Shown: positions 34,670-43,324, counted from the stretch's first letter. The stretch: 56,779 bases of DNA from Methanotrichaceae archaeon (GCA_016927425.1 JAFGMR010000022.1:1-56779), one strand, 5' to 3'. Made by a program: numbers and translations. The notes: generated by a model from the letters alone, not told the origin.

Positions 34670-37090
34670 TTGGTTAAAACCGAGGGCAGCTTTGCCGTTG
34701 AGGACATGAAGAATGTCCAGATCAACATCGGGGCTGTCATAAAGGAAGAGGATGAGTGGGACCAGGAGATGGGACCCTATCCAAAGCCACAAGTGGCAAC
34801 GCTCCGAGACTGGGATTTTAAGATAGTAAACCGATACCGCATTTTTTATGCCCCAGCTGACGACACCTGCACCCTTTGTACCTTTGGTCCCTGCGACCTG
34901 ACTGGTAACAAGCGTGGTGCCTGCGGCATCGATCAGGCAGGGACATGCGGCAAGATCGTGCTAGTGGCAGTTCTGATGGGGACATGCGCCCACACTGCTC
35001 ACGGTCGCCACCTGTACCACTGGTGCCTGGATAAGTTCGGTGACATGCCGTTCGACATGGGAAGCGACATCCTTGTGAAGGCTCCGCTTACAGAGTCCAT
35101 CATAGGGATCAGGCCCAAGACCCTGAAGGACTTCGGCCCTGTTCTCTCCTACTGTGAGGAGGAGATCACCCAGCTTCTGGCATCCTGCCACAGTGGGCAG
35201 GAGGGAAGCTATATCGACTTCGAGTCGAAGGCCCTGCACTCCGGTATGATCGACTCTCTGGGGAAAGAGATCTGCGACATGCTGCAGACGGTTGCCTACG
35301 ACATGCCCCGAGGCGACCCGGAAGCCCCGCTCGTCGAGATCGGCATGGGCACCATGGACCAGAGCAAGGCTTGCCTCATAGCTTACGGCCACAACCTGGC
35401 TGCCGGCGCAGAGGCCATGTTCTACACCGAGAACAACAACCTCTGGGATAAGGTCGACATCGGCGGCGTCTGCTGTACGGCAATCGACCTGACCAGGATC
35501 GCTGAGGGACTCGGCAACACCGACATTCCCAAGATGATCGGCACCAAGGCCAAGGTGGCAGGCGCTGTCGGCTGGTGGAGGAAGATGGTCCGGGCAGGGA
35601 TCATGGATGCAGTGATGGTAGACGAGCAGTGCGTCTGGTGTGACGTAGTCAGGGACTGCGAGCCGCGCAAGATACCTGTGATCGCCACCAACGACAAGAT
35701 CATGTACGGGCTGGTCGACAGGACAAACGACCCGGTGGACGAAATCGTCTCAGACCTAGTGGAGTTCAGGGTCGCAGGCGTTGTAGTCCTCGATCCCATC
35801 AAGGCCGGCGAAGTTGCCGTCAAGACAGCTCTGCAGGTCAAGCCCAAGAGAGCCGACATCAAGGACAAGCTCGTCCTTACCGAGGAAGAGTTCAAGAAGT
35901 TCCTCGATACCTGTACCAAATGCAGGCAGTGTACATACGTCTGTCCTCCGCATATCAGGATCAGCAACCTCATTGAGGAGGCAATCAAGGGCAACCTGGA
36001 GCCCTTCTCAAGTACTTATGAGGTCTGCGTTGGATGCGGCCGCTGCGAGCAGGCATGTCCCCAGGACATACCGATCCTCAAGCTCTATGAGTACGCCAAC
36101 AGGGATTACATAGCCAACCAGAAGTTCAAGATGAGGGCCGGACGCGGTCCCGTCAGGGATACGGAGATCAGGGCTGTTGGGATGCCCATAGTGATGGGAA
36201 CGATCCCCGGCGTAATCGCGCTTGTTGGCTGCAGCAACTACCCGAACGGCACCAAGGAGTGCTACGACATCGCCAAGGAGTTCGCAGACCGCGGTTATAT
36301 CGTGGTTGCTACCGGCTGCATGGCCATGGACATGTCCCTCTACACAGATGAGGACGGCAAGACCATCTGGGAGCAGTACCCAGGCGGGTTTGATGGCAGA
36401 AACGTCTGCAACATAGGGTCGTGCGTTTCCAACGCCCACATCCACGGCGCAGCTATTAAGGTTGCCACAATCTTCGCCCGCAGGAACCACAGGGCCAACT
36501 ACGACGATATCGCCGACTACATCCTATCCAAGGTAGGAGCATGCGGCGTTGCCTGGGGAGCCTACTCCCAGAAGGCGGCATCGATCGCAACAGGCGTCAA
36601 CCGTGTCGGCTGCCCAGTAGTTGTACAGCCATCCTCGGTGATCTACAGAAGGGCCTTCCTCGGCCGGACTGACGTGCCCGAGGACTGGAAAGTAATCGAC
36701 GCGCGCGACGGATCCCTCGTTCAGATCGAGCCCGCTCCCGAGCACATGCTCTACGTGGCCGAGACGAAGGAGGAGGCCATGCTCATGATGGCCAAGCTCT
36801 GCTTCCGCCCCTCTGACAACAGCATTGGTAGGATGATCAAGCTGACTCACTACTGTGACATCAGCAAGAAGTACTTCGGAAAACTGCCCGATGACTGGCC
36901 GATATTCGTCAGGCACGCCTCTGAGCTTCCGATCGCCGACAAGGAGCCGATGATGAGGGAGCTCGAGGAGAAGCACGGCTGGAAGATCGACTGGAAGGCC
37001 AAGAAGATCGTCGAAGGGCCTATTCGGCCTGCTGACGTCAGCTTCGACCCGACAAACCTCCCCAGAAAGATAAGGGCTAAGAAGAAGTGA
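34670..37090 (+). CDS. cdhA: ACDS complex alpha subunit (CO dehydrogenase)
   Basis: An 806-residue Ni-Fe-S CO dehydrogenase subunit that oxidises the carbonyl of acetyl-CoA to CO2. Cluster B/D ligands are seen at Cys67, Cys70, Cys75 and Cys85 (CTLCTFGPC and RGACG). Two ferredoxin-type clusters specific to archaeal CdhA lie at Cys415-425 (CTKCRQCTYVC) and Cys453-463 (CVGCGRCEQAC). C-cluster region landmarks include NIGSCVSNAH and GACGVAWGAYSQKA. The TTG at 34670 is chosen because AGAGGAGG precedes it by 7 bases and the resulting length equals that of Methanosarcina CdhA. An ATG at 34613 would add 19 residues without family similarity. It is first in the operon and followed by cdhB with overlap at the stop. 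Confidence 0.95.
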   Translation: MVKTEGSFAVEDMKNVQINIGAVIKEEDEWDQEMGPYPKPQVATLRDWDFKIVNRYRIFYAPADDTCTLCTFGPCDLTGNKRGACGIDQAGTCGKIVLVAVLMGTCAHTAHGRHLYHWCLDKFGDMPFDMGSDILVKAPLTESIIGIRPKTLKDFGPVLSYCEEEITQLLASCHSGQEGSYIDFESKALHSGMIDSLGKEICDMLQTVAYDMPRGDPEAPLVEIGMGTMDQSKACLIAYGHNLAAGAEAMFYTENNNLWDKVDIGGVCCTAIDLTRIAEGLGNTDIPKMIGTKAKVAGAVGWWRKMVRAGIMDAVMVDEQCVWCDVVRDCEPRKIPVIATNDKIMYGLVDRTNDPVDEIVSDLVEFRVAGVVVLDPIKAGEVAVKTALQVKPKRADIKDKLVLTEEEFKKFLDTCTKCRQCTYVCPPHIRISNLIEEAIKGNLEPFSSTYEVCVGCGRCEQACPQDIPILKLYEYANRDYIANQKFKMRAGRGPVRDTEIRAVGMPIVMGTIPGVIALVGCSNYPNGTKECYDIAKEFADRGYIVVATGCMAMDMSLYTDEDGKTIWEQYPGGFDGRNVCNIGSCVSNAHIHGAAIKVATIFARRNHRANYDDIADYILSKVGACGVAWGAYSQKAASIATGVNRVGCPVVVQPSSVIYRRAFLGRTDVPEDWKVIDARDGSLVQIEPAPEHMLYVAETKEEAMLMMAKLCFRPSDNSIGRMIKLTHYCDISKKYFGKLPDDWPIFVRHASELPIADKEPMMRELEEKHGWKIDWKAKKIVEGPIRPADVSFDPTNLPRKIRAKKK

Positions 37091-37095
37091 TTGAA

Positions 37096-37641
37096 ATGGC
37101 AGTAGACACCACCAAGAACCCCATACCCTTTGAGATGGCCCAGATCCCCGGGCCGGAGATGGCCAAGGCCTATGCCACCAAGGTTATCGGGTCTATCATC
37201 AAGAAGTCCAAGAGGCCCCTGCTCGTCGTCGGAGCCGAGCTATTCGACGACCCGGTGATGTTCGACAAGGTCATCGAGATGGGGAAGACAGGAATCCCCA
37301 TAGCTGCGACGGCCCATAGCGTCAAGGGCTTTGTGGAGAGGAACTACCTGGAGAACGTCTATCAGATCGGGCTCCATCCCCTCACCAACTACCTCCGTTT
37401 CGAGGATTGGAAGGGATTGGATGGCCAGGGACATTACGACACCGTGATATTCCTAGGCATCCACTACAAGTTCGCAAACGCCATGTTCTCGGCGCTGAAG
37501 AACTTCAACCGCAACGTGCGAAGGATATCGATCGACCGATACTTCCACGTAAATGCCAACATGACGTTCGGCAATCTGGCCTTCAGCCCCGACGACTACC
37601 ACGAAGCAATTGATGAGGTTATAGCTATACTGAAGAAGTGA
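37096..37641 (+). CDS. cdhB: ACDS complex epsilon subunit
   Basis: A 181-residue protein with the CdhB opening (VDTTKNPIPFEMAQIPGPEMA) shortened here to the landmark NPIPFEMAQIPGPEMA, then a Rossmann-like region KRPLLVVGAELFDDP and VIFLGIHYKFANAMFSALKNF. It forms the alpha2epsilon2 CO dehydrogenase component with CdhA, where it may help in FAD or ferredoxin interaction. No cofactor ligands are evident. The ATG at 37096 follows AGTGATTGAA; a GTG at 37087 overlapping the cdhA stop is the alternative. The next gene, cdhC, starts 33 bases downstream with a good SD. Confidence 0.93.
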   Translation: MAVDTTKNPIPFEMAQIPGPEMAKAYATKVIGSIIKKSKRPLLVVGAELFDDPVMFDKVIEMGKTGIPIAATAHSVKGFVERNYLENVYQIGLHPLTNYLRFEDWKGLDGQGHYDTVIFLGIHYKFANAMFSALKNFNRNVRRISIDRYFHVNANMTFGNLAFSPDDYHEAIDEVIAILKK

Positions 37642-37674
37642 GGATTAACTCAGTATTTAAGGAGAGGTGTATAA

Positions 37675-39081
37675 ATGGCAGAGGAAATTCAACTCGATAT
37701 ATCCCCCATGTACGAGGGGGAGCGCATAAGGAAGGATGACCTGTGGGTGGAGCTTGGCGGCCCCAAGGCCGACGGCTTCGAGCTGAGCCTAGCAGCCAGC
37801 ATGGACGAGGTCGAGGACGGCAAGGTTACAATCGTAGGCCCTGACCTCGGCACGGTTCCAGAGGGCTCGACCGTACCCTTCGGAATGGTCTTCAAGGTGG
37901 CTGGCCCCTTGATCGAGAAGGACCTTGAGTCCATCATCGAGAGGAGGAACCACGCCCTTCTATCGGCCATCAGCGGCTTCATGCACCTCAACCAGAGGTA
38001 CGATATCTGGATGAGGGTTGGCAAGGGACTGAAGAAGAAGGGAGTCACCTCATGGGAGCAGATCTTCAAGCCGGTAACCGTCCTGTACAAGAACGAGATG
38101 CCCTTCATCGAGAAGATGGAGGTTACGGTCTACACAGACCCTGCAGCGGTGAAGGAGGAGCTCGCCAAGGCCAGGGAAGTATATAAGGTCAGGGACGACA
38201 GGGCCAAGGGACTGCACGACGATGATGTGGAGGTATTCTACGGCTGCACACTCTGCCAGGCCTTCGCCCCAACGAGCGCGTGCTGCGTAACCCCCGACAG
38301 GCCATCCCTTTGCGGAGCCATCTCCTGGTTCGACGGCAGGGCCGCGGCCAAGGTGGACCCCGAGGGACCCCAGTTCGCCATCCCCAAGGAGGGGCTCATT
38401 GACGAGATCGCCGGAGAGTACGAGTCCATCAATAGCATGGCCGAGCAGAGGTCCGGCGGCGAGTACAGCCGTATGGCGCTCTACACCTTCTTCGACGCAC
38501 CTCACACCTCCTGCGGCTGCTTCGAGACCGTGGGCTTCTACATGCCCGAGGTTGACGGCATCGGCATAGTTGATCGTGACTTCAAAGGCGCGACCCCGAA
38601 CGGATTGCCCTTCTCCACAATGGCGGGGCAGACCGGTGGCGGAAAGCAGATCGTAGGCTTCCTCGGAATGGGAATCCTGTACTACTTCTCCACCAAGTTC
38701 CTGCAGGCCGATGGCGGCTGGCGCAGGATCGTCTGGATGCCAAAAGCCCTGAAGGAGAGGGTGAAGGAGGGCATCTCCGAGGAGATGTTCGCAAAGATCG
38801 CCACCGAGGAGGATGTAAGCGACCTAGACGGGCTGAAGAAGTTCCTGCTCAAGGCTGGCCATCCCGTGGTCGATGGAGTTGTCAGGACAGTTGACAGCAA
38901 GAAGATCACCGAGGGATGGAAGTTCGAGGATATCGACGACGATATCAAGGAGAAGGTCATCGCTTACATAGAGAAGACCGGTGGAGATATCGACACCGAG
39001 AAGATGATAGAAGAGCTCGTCATGAGCGAGGGCCAGTTCATGCAAGTGATCGAGGCCCTGCAGGAAGACGGCGTACTCTGA
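37675..39081 (+). CDS. cdhC: ACDS complex beta subunit (acetyl-CoA synthase)
   Basis: A 468-residue subunit that makes and breaks the C-C and thioester bonds of acetyl-CoA at the Ni-Ni-[4Fe-4S] A cluster. The ligand cysteines are visible: Cys191 and Cys194 (YGCTLCQAF), Cys203/204 (SACCVTP), Cys213 (SLCGA), and the CGC pair in HTSCGCFETVGF that binds the distal nickel. It lacks the N-terminal CODH-binding domain of bacterial AcsB, as all archaeal forms do. The C-terminus ends in a helical region (MIEELVMSEGQFMQVIEAL) with no Ala/Pro-rich tail. GGAGAGGTG precedes the ATG. Two tiny Ala/Pro-rich genes follow directly. Confidence 0.95.
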   Translation: MAEEIQLDISPMYEGERIRKDDLWVELGGPKADGFELSLAASMDEVEDGKVTIVGPDLGTVPEGSTVPFGMVFKVAGPLIEKDLESIIERRNHALLSAISGFMHLNQRYDIWMRVGKGLKKKGVTSWEQIFKPVTVLYKNEMPFIEKMEVTVYTDPAAVKEELAKAREVYKVRDDRAKGLHDDDVEVFYGCTLCQAFAPTSACCVTPDRPSLCGAISWFDGRAAAKVDPEGPQFAIPKEGLIDEIAGEYESINSMAEQRSGGEYSRMALYTFFDAPHTSCGCFETVGFYMPEVDGIGIVDRDFKGATPNGLPFSTMAGQTGGGKQIVGFLGMGILYYFSTKFLQADGGWRRIVWMPKALKERVKEGISEEMFAKIATEEDVSDLDGLKKFLLKAGHPVVDGVVRTVDSKKITEGWKFEDIDDDIKEKVIAYIEKTGGDIDTEKMIEELVMSEGQFMQVIEALQEDGVL

Positions 39082-39114
39082 GTATTTCAGGGGAGAAAAA
39101 AGGAGGTTATTAGA

Positions 39115-39300
39115 ATGGGCAAGCTACAGCTCAAGCTTAAGAAGAAGGAGGAAGCCCCCGCAGCGGCACCCGCCGCTGCAGGAGCCGCCCCCGGGGCCGC
39201 TCCGGCCTTTGCCATGCCTGCCGCAGGAGGCGCGGGAGGCATAAAGCTGATCCTGAAGGACGCCAAGGTAACCATAGACAAGGTGGTACTGGCAAAGTAG
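39115..39300 (+). CDS. Ala/Pro-rich mini-protein A of the ACDS operon
   Basis: A 61-residue protein in three parts: a basic start (MGKLQLKLKKKEE), an Ala/Pro/Gly linker (about 14-45, containing AFAMPA) and a C-terminal beta-like stretch IKLILKDAKVTIDKVVLAK. An AGGAGGT SD precedes the ATG, so it is well set up for translation, 33 bases after cdhC. A second copy follows at 39411. The flexible linker and short beta segment recall carrier or tether domains, but the biotin/lipoyl lysine motif (MKM) is absent. It may be a detached tail of CdhC or a small assembly factor; this is inference. Confidence 0.8.
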   Translation: MGKLQLKLKKKEEAPAAAPAAAGAAPGAAPAFAMPAAGGAGGIKLILKDAKVTIDKVVLAK

Positions 39301-39318
39301 CACCTCTGTCTCCCTCCC

Positions 39319-39326
39319 TTTTTTTT
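39319..39326 (+). terminator. T8 tract between the twin mini-genes
   Basis: Eight consecutive T residues follow a pyrimidine-rich stretch 18 bases after the stop of mini-protein A. Archaeal RNA polymerase often terminates at such tracts, so this may cause partial termination, reducing expression of the downstream mini-protein B, cooC, cdhD and cdhE. No strong hairpin precedes it. Confidence 0.35.
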
Positions 39327-39410
39327 GTGGTTTTATCTGCAAATAGGAGAGGAGGGATACGGTAGACGTTAGCATGGATTTGGTATTCCACTTGATGGGA
39401 GGTTTTGAGA

Positions 39411-39596
39411 ATGGGCAAGCTACAACTTAAATTGAAGAAGAAGGAAGAGCCTGCAGCCGCACCCGCGGGTGCCGCACCCGCCGCTGCCCCGGCCTTTGCC
39501 ATGCCCGCTACGAGCGGGTCTTCGGGCATGATCCTGGAGCTAAGGGGCGCCACCGTCCACATCCAGGAAGTAGTCATCAAGCAGAAGAAGAAGTAG
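39411..39596 (+). CDS. Ala/Pro-rich mini-protein B of the ACDS operon
   Basis: A 61-residue paralogue of mini-protein A. It has the same start (MGKLQLKLKKKEE), an Ala/Pro linker (PAGAAPAAAPAFAMPA) and a C-terminal MILELRGATVHIQEVVIKQ segment ending in KKK. The first 13 residues are identical to copy A while the DNA differs at several third positions, which indicates selection on the protein. GGGAGG lies 8 bases before the ATG. It ends 12 bases before cooC. No cysteine or histidine ligand set is present, apart from one His in the C-terminal part. Confidence 0.8.
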   Translation: MGKLQLKLKKKEEPAAAPAGAAPAAAPAFAMPATSGSSGMILELRGATVHIQEVVIKQKKK

Positions 39597-39608
39597 GAAG
39601 GCTTAATC

Positions 39609-40370
39609 GTGGGGAGAGTAATTGCCATAACCGGTAAGGGCGGCACCGGAAAGACGGCGTTGTCCGCCATGCTGATAAGGCATCTGGTCAAAGCTGGAGG
39701 CGGAGAGCGGGTGCTCGCCATTGATGCCGATCCCGATGCCAACCTCGCCGATTCCCTCGGAGTGGAGGAGGTAATGACGGTTGGCGATATGCGGGAGTTC
39801 CTGCAGGATTCGCGCTTGACCCTCCCGCCCGATACCGATAAACGGGCCCTTTTGGAGGCCAAGATCTTCGAAGTCCTTCAGGAGGAGGACGGATACGACC
39901 TCCTCGTTATGGGAAAGCCGGAGGGAGCGGGGTGCTACTGTTACGTCAACAACCTCCTCAAGGGCATCATGGAGAGGACCGTCGATCAATACGATCTGAT
40001 CATCATGGATACGCCGGCTGGGTTGGAGCATTTCAGCCGAGGCGTCATGCCGGATCTCGATACATTGATCGTCGTGACCGATGCGTCCCGAAGGGGTCTC
40101 ACAACGGGCGAACGCATCCAGGAGCTGGCCAAGACGCTGAACGTCAAGTACAAACACCTCTTCTTGGTAGCCAATAAAGTTACCGAGATAAACAGGGACA
40201 AGATCATGGAGAATGCCAAGTCCCTGGGACTTCAGGTTATCGGCACCATCCCCTACGATGAGAGCCTGGCCAAGCTGGATCTGACCGGCGAACCATTGAT
40301 CGATCTTCCAGACGATTCCCTTGCCGTGGTGGAGGTACGGGAGAGGATCATAAAGGAGATGGGCCTTTAG
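39609..40370 (+). CDS. cooC: CooC-type nickel-insertion ATPase
   Basis: A 253-residue P-loop ATPase of the MinD/CooC group. The Walker A is GKGGTGKT (about residues 9-16, deviant type with an extra Lys), switch I is AIDADPDANLADSLG and the Walker B-like region is LIIMDTPAGLEHFSRG. The paired cysteines in GAGCYCYVNNLL form the CxC that binds nickel between CooC monomers. It matures the Ni-containing C cluster of CdhA and perhaps the A cluster of CdhC. It starts with GTG and has AGGAAGG upstream. It lies between mini-protein B and the structured element before cdhD. Confidence 0.93.
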   Translation: MGRVIAITGKGGTGKTALSAMLIRHLVKAGGGERVLAIDADPDANLADSLGVEEVMTVGDMREFLQDSRLTLPPDTDKRALLEAKIFEVLQEEDGYDLLVMGKPEGAGCYCYVNNLLKGIMERTVDQYDLIIMDTPAGLEHFSRGVMPDLDTLIVVTDASRRGLTTGERIQELAKTLNVKYKHLFLVANKVTEINRDKIMENAKSLGLQVIGTIPYDESLAKLDLTGEPLIDLPDDSLAVVEVRERIIKEMGL

Positions 40371-40386
40371 GTTTAAGAGGATTTGA

Positions 40387-40500
40387 TGAAGATATCCGAC
40401 GGCATTCGGCCTTTCGCTGGAGGCGATGGGCAAGGCAGGGTAGTCCCGGCTTGGGCGATTCCCCCCCTCCGGTTCAAATCCACTTCTCCGGATATCTTCA
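40387..40500 (+). ncRNA. Putative tRNA-like structured RNA in ACDS operon
   Basis: The ends form a perfect 12-base-pair helix: TGAAGATATCCG (40387-40398) with CGGATATCTTCA (40489-40500). Inside are a small hairpin GGC-ATTCG-GCC (40401-40411) and a long arm GGAGG (40419-40423) / CCTCC (40466-40470). The long arm encloses CAAG/CTTG and GGG-TAGT-CCC. A sequence GGTTCAAATCC (40471-40481) matches the T-loop consensus of tRNA. The order (end helix, small hairpin, long arm, T-loop, end helix) is that of a class II tRNA. However, the T-stem and anticodon arm do not fold canonically, so it is not called as a tRNA gene. It fills the whole gap between cooC and cdhD. It could be a processing site, regulatory element, intron-bearing tRNA or relic. 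Confidence 0.5.
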
Positions 40501-40521
40501 GGATTGCGTTGGGTGATTGAT

Positions 40522-41874
40522 ATGGTAGATAAAATAAAGCTGAGCGATTTAAACAAGACCCTGTCAGAGTACGGGGTGGAGGCCCTGCAGGGGGTCTCCA
40601 TTGAGGGCGATATAGAGCTAGAGATCGACACTGGTGCAGGCGGAGTAGGGCCCCTCTTCGCCTACTACTTCGGACATGAGGTAGCCCAGGTTGCGATGCA
40701 GCTCATCAAGTTTGCGAAGACCATGGGCTACCCAGTCGAGGGGCTTCTCCAGCCAGTGGCGGTAGCCCAGGCAGTATCCCCAGCTCCCGCTGACTTGGCC
40801 GCGGCCGCTGCTGTAGTTCCCGAGTGGAAGGTTGCAAGCAGCCTTGCCAGCCAGAAGTTCAAGGTTGGAACCGACCACACCTGGAAGCACCAGATCCAGG
40901 AGGTAGTTCTGGGCGCAACCAAGTCCGACGGCGGAAGCAGGGGCAAGGCCATAACGATCGGCGGTGAGAAGGCCCTGCCGTTCTTCTACGACACTGCCAT
41001 GCCGAACAGGCCTGTTGTCACCATGGACGTATTCGACATGCCCATAGGCATGGCAAAGGCAGTCAAGATCAACTACGAGGACGTCATGAACAGCCCCGCC
41101 GAGTGGGCCAAGAAGGCGGTCAAGGAGTTCCATGCCGACCTCGTTACAGTCCATTTGATCAGCACCGACCCCCTGGTCAAGGATACCCCAGCAAAGGAAG
41201 CGGCAAAGACGGTTGAGGAAGTCCTGCAGGCCGTCGATGTGCCGATCTGCATCGGCGGTTCCGGAAACCCCGATAAGGATCCACTCGTGCTGAAGGCCGC
41301 GGCCGAGGTGGCCCAGGGCGAGAGGGCATTGATTGCAAGCGCTAACCTGAACATGGACTGGGAGGCTATAGGCAAGGCCTGCGTCGACAACGGACACGTC
41401 TGCCTGGCCTGGACGCAGCTAGAGATCAACTCCCAAAAAGAGCTCAACAGGAAGCTCATGAAGGTAGCAGGCGTTCCCCGGGAGTCCATAGTCATGGACC
41501 CAACGACCGCTGCCCTCGCATACGGCATGGACTTCGCCTACACCAATATGGAGAGGATAAGGCTCGGGGCGCTCAAGGGCGACGATGAGCTGACGTTCCC
41601 GATGTCCTCCGGCACGACCAACGCCTGGGGAGTCAGGGAAGCCTGGATGGTCAACTCACCCAACAAGGACGACTCCGCTTGGGGAGACAGGATGCTAAGA
41701 GGACCCATTTGGGAGATCCTCACAGGGTTCTCCCTGGCCATGGCCGGCGTGGACATATTCATGATGATGCACCCTCTGGCGGTGGCCTACCTGCACGAGA
41801 TAACCCAGTCGCTGATGGGACTCATCGAGGCAGAGACGCCGGACACAGCCAACTGGATCAAGATGGAGGTGTGA
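40522..41874 (+). CDS. cdhD: ACDS complex delta subunit (corrinoid protein partner)
   Basis: A 450-residue TIM-barrel subunit that, with CdhE, forms the corrinoid Fe-S protein transferring the methyl group between the A cluster and tetrahydrosarcinapterin. Family landmarks are [63 protein letters not shown] (landmark [13 protein letters not shown]) and [18 protein letters not shown]. The ATG at 40522 is preceded by GGGTGATTGAT. An in-frame TTG at 40504 would extend into the end of the structured element. It ends 5 bases before the cdhE ATG. Confidence 0.95.
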   Translation: MVDKIKLSDLNKTLSEYGVEALQGVSIEGDIELEIDTGAGGVGPLFAYYFGHEVAQVAMQLIKFAKTMGYPVEGLLQPVAVAQAVSPAPADLAAAAAVVPEWKVASSLASQKFKVGTDHTWKHQIQEVVLGATKSDGGSRGKAITIGGEKALPFFYDTAMPNRPVVTMDVFDMPIGMAKAVKINYEDVMNSPAEWAKKAVKEFHADLVTVHLISTDPLVKDTPAKEAAKTVEEVLQAVDVPICIGGSGNPDKDPLVLKAAAEVAQGERALIASANLNMDWEAIGKACVDNGHVCLAWTQLEINSQKELNRKLMKVAGVPRESIVMDPTTAALAYGMDFAYTNMERIRLGALKGDDELTFPMSSGTTNAWGVREAWMVNSPNKDDSAWGDRMLRGPIWEILTGFSLAMAGVDIFMMMHPLAVAYLHEITQSLMGLIEAETPDTANWIKMEV

Positions 41875-41879
41875 TTGCC

Positions 41880-43295
41880 ATGAAGGAGACAAGCCCACTC
41901 AACCTGTACAAGCAGCTTCCCCAGACCAACTGTGGCAAGTGCGGGGAGCAGACCTGTATGGCCTTCGCCTCTGGGCTCATTGCCAGGGCAAAGAAGGTGG
42001 ACGATTGCCCACCCTTGCTCGAGGAGAAGAAGTACGCAAAGAAGCTAGCCGCCCTCAGGGTCATAGTGGCCCCCGAGGTCAAGATGGTGGATGTAGGCGT
42101 CGGAGATATGATGAAGAAGGTGGGAGGCGAGGACGTCATGTACCGCCACCAGATGACCTTCTTCAACAAGCCGCCATTCGCCTACGATGTGACCGACACC
42201 ATGGAAGAGGCAAAGCTGGTAGAAAGGGTCAAGACCATCAGCTCATGGAGGAAGTTCTACATAGGCAAGTGGGAGACGGTCGAGATGATCGCTGTGCGAG
42301 CCGTCTCAGGCGACCCTTCCAAGTTCGCAGCCTGTGTCAAGAAGGTCAAGGAGAACTCCAATTTCCCCTTGATACTCTGCTCCTTCGACCCCGCGGTCCT
42401 GAAGGCGGGCCTCGATATCGTAGGTAAGGACAGACCTCTTATCTACGCCGCGACCAAGGACAACTGGCAAGAGGTGGCGAAGCTCGCCCACGAGTACAAA
42501 GTGCCCGTCGTCCTATCGAGCCCATTCGACCTCGACGGCCTGAAGACTCTTGCAGTCACCTTCGAGCAGATGGGTATCACCGACCTCGTTCTTGACCCAG
42601 GGACCGCCCCCAACGGCAAGAAGCTCCAGGAGTCGCTGCAGAACTTCATCAAGCTCAGGAGAGCGACCATCGAGGAGGGGCAGAAGGACATCGCCTATCC
42701 GACGATCGCTCTTCCCATCAACGCCTGGGCCACAACCGATGACCCGGTACGCGCAGCCTACTGGGAGTCTGTGCTGACGGCGACCTTCGTCATCCGCGGC
42801 GCTGACATCATGGTCAAGCACTCCATCGACCCCCACAGCGTGATGCCGGATATGCATCTCCGGTTCAACATCTACACCGACCCGAGGACGCCGGTCCAGG
42901 TGAAGCCAGGCATCTTCACGGTTGGCAAGCCCACCAAGGAGTCGCCGGTCTTCGTGACAACGAACTTCGCCCTGACCTACTATACCGTGGAGTCCGACGT
43001 CGCCTCGAACGAGATCGACTGCCACATACTTGCGGTCAACACCGACGGCATCGGCGTGCAGGCCTCGGTCGCTGGAGGGCAGATCACGCCTGCCAAGATC
43101 AAGGACTCCTTCAAGGAGGCAGGGTTCGACCTGGAGGCGGAGATGGCCTACCCCTCGATGATCCTGCCGGGCATGGCCGCCAAGTTCAGCGGCGAGCTCG
43201 AGGACCTCTTCGGAGGAAAGGTCAAGATCCTCGTGGGACCGGAGGACTCCGGCCGCATCATCGGCTGGATGAAGGACCGCTGGCCACCCAAGTGA
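41880..43295 (+). CDS. cdhE: ACDS complex gamma subunit (corrinoid Fe-S protein)
   Basis: A 471-residue subunit. The N-terminal 4Fe-4S domain has Cys18, Cys21, Cys26 and Cys43 (CGKCGEQTC, then DDCPPL). A TIM barrel follows, and the C-terminal domain binds the corrinoid base-off (landmarks TDGIGVQASVAGGQITPAKI and ILPGMAAKFSGELEDL). It carries the methyl group as methyl-corrinoid; its cluster reactivates Co(II). GGAGGTG lies just before the start within the end of cdhD. It is the last gene of the ACDS operon and is followed by a strong terminator. Confidence 0.95.
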   Translation: MKETSPLNLYKQLPQTNCGKCGEQTCMAFASGLIARAKKVDDCPPLLEEKKYAKKLAALRVIVAPEVKMVDVGVGDMMKKVGGEDVMYRHQMTFFNKPPFAYDVTDTMEEAKLVERVKTISSWRKFYIGKWETVEMIAVRAVSGDPSKFAACVKKVKENSNFPLILCSFDPAVLKAGLDIVGKDRPLIYAATKDNWQEVAKLAHEYKVPVVLSSPFDLDGLKTLAVTFEQMGITDLVLDPGTAPNGKKLQESLQNFIKLRRATIEEGQKDIAYPTIALPINAWATTDDPVRAAYWESVLTATFVIRGADIMVKHSIDPHSVMPDMHLRFNIYTDPRTPVQVKPGIFTVGKPTKESPVFVTTNFALTYYTVESDVASNEIDCHILAVNTDGIGVQASVAGGQITPAKIKDSFKEAGFDLEAEMAYPSMILPGMAAKFSGELEDLFGGKVKILVGPEDSGRIIGWMKDRWPPK

Positions 43296-43324
43296 AGATA
43301 GGCTTTACCCCTTGAAGGGTAGTC

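Noticed and set aside
39115-39596. Biotin or lipoyl carrier proteins
   Set aside because: The linker and AMP-containing phrase are suggestive, but the modifiable lysine motif is missing and the beta-barrel is far too short.
39137-39862. Long minus-strand open frame (241 codons) opposite the twin mini-genes and cooC
   Set aside because: It is the antisense of GC-rich Ala/Pro codons and of real genes; the sense strand has clear starts, SDs and motifs.
40387-40500. Calling this element a normal tRNA gene
   Set aside because: The T-loop consensus is present, but the T-stem pairs only two bases in register, no proper anticodon arm with U33 forms, and there is no purine at position 9.
39603-40631. 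342-codon minus-strand frame opposite cooC and the structured element
   Set aside because: Antisense of cooC, whose Walker and CxC motifs are intact on the plus strand; length is explained by GC-rich codon bias.
41679-41879. Upstream extension of cdhE into cdhD
   Set aside because: The in-frame extension overlaps cdhD coding sequence; GGAGGTG directly precedes the ATG at 41880 and the family N-terminus begins there.
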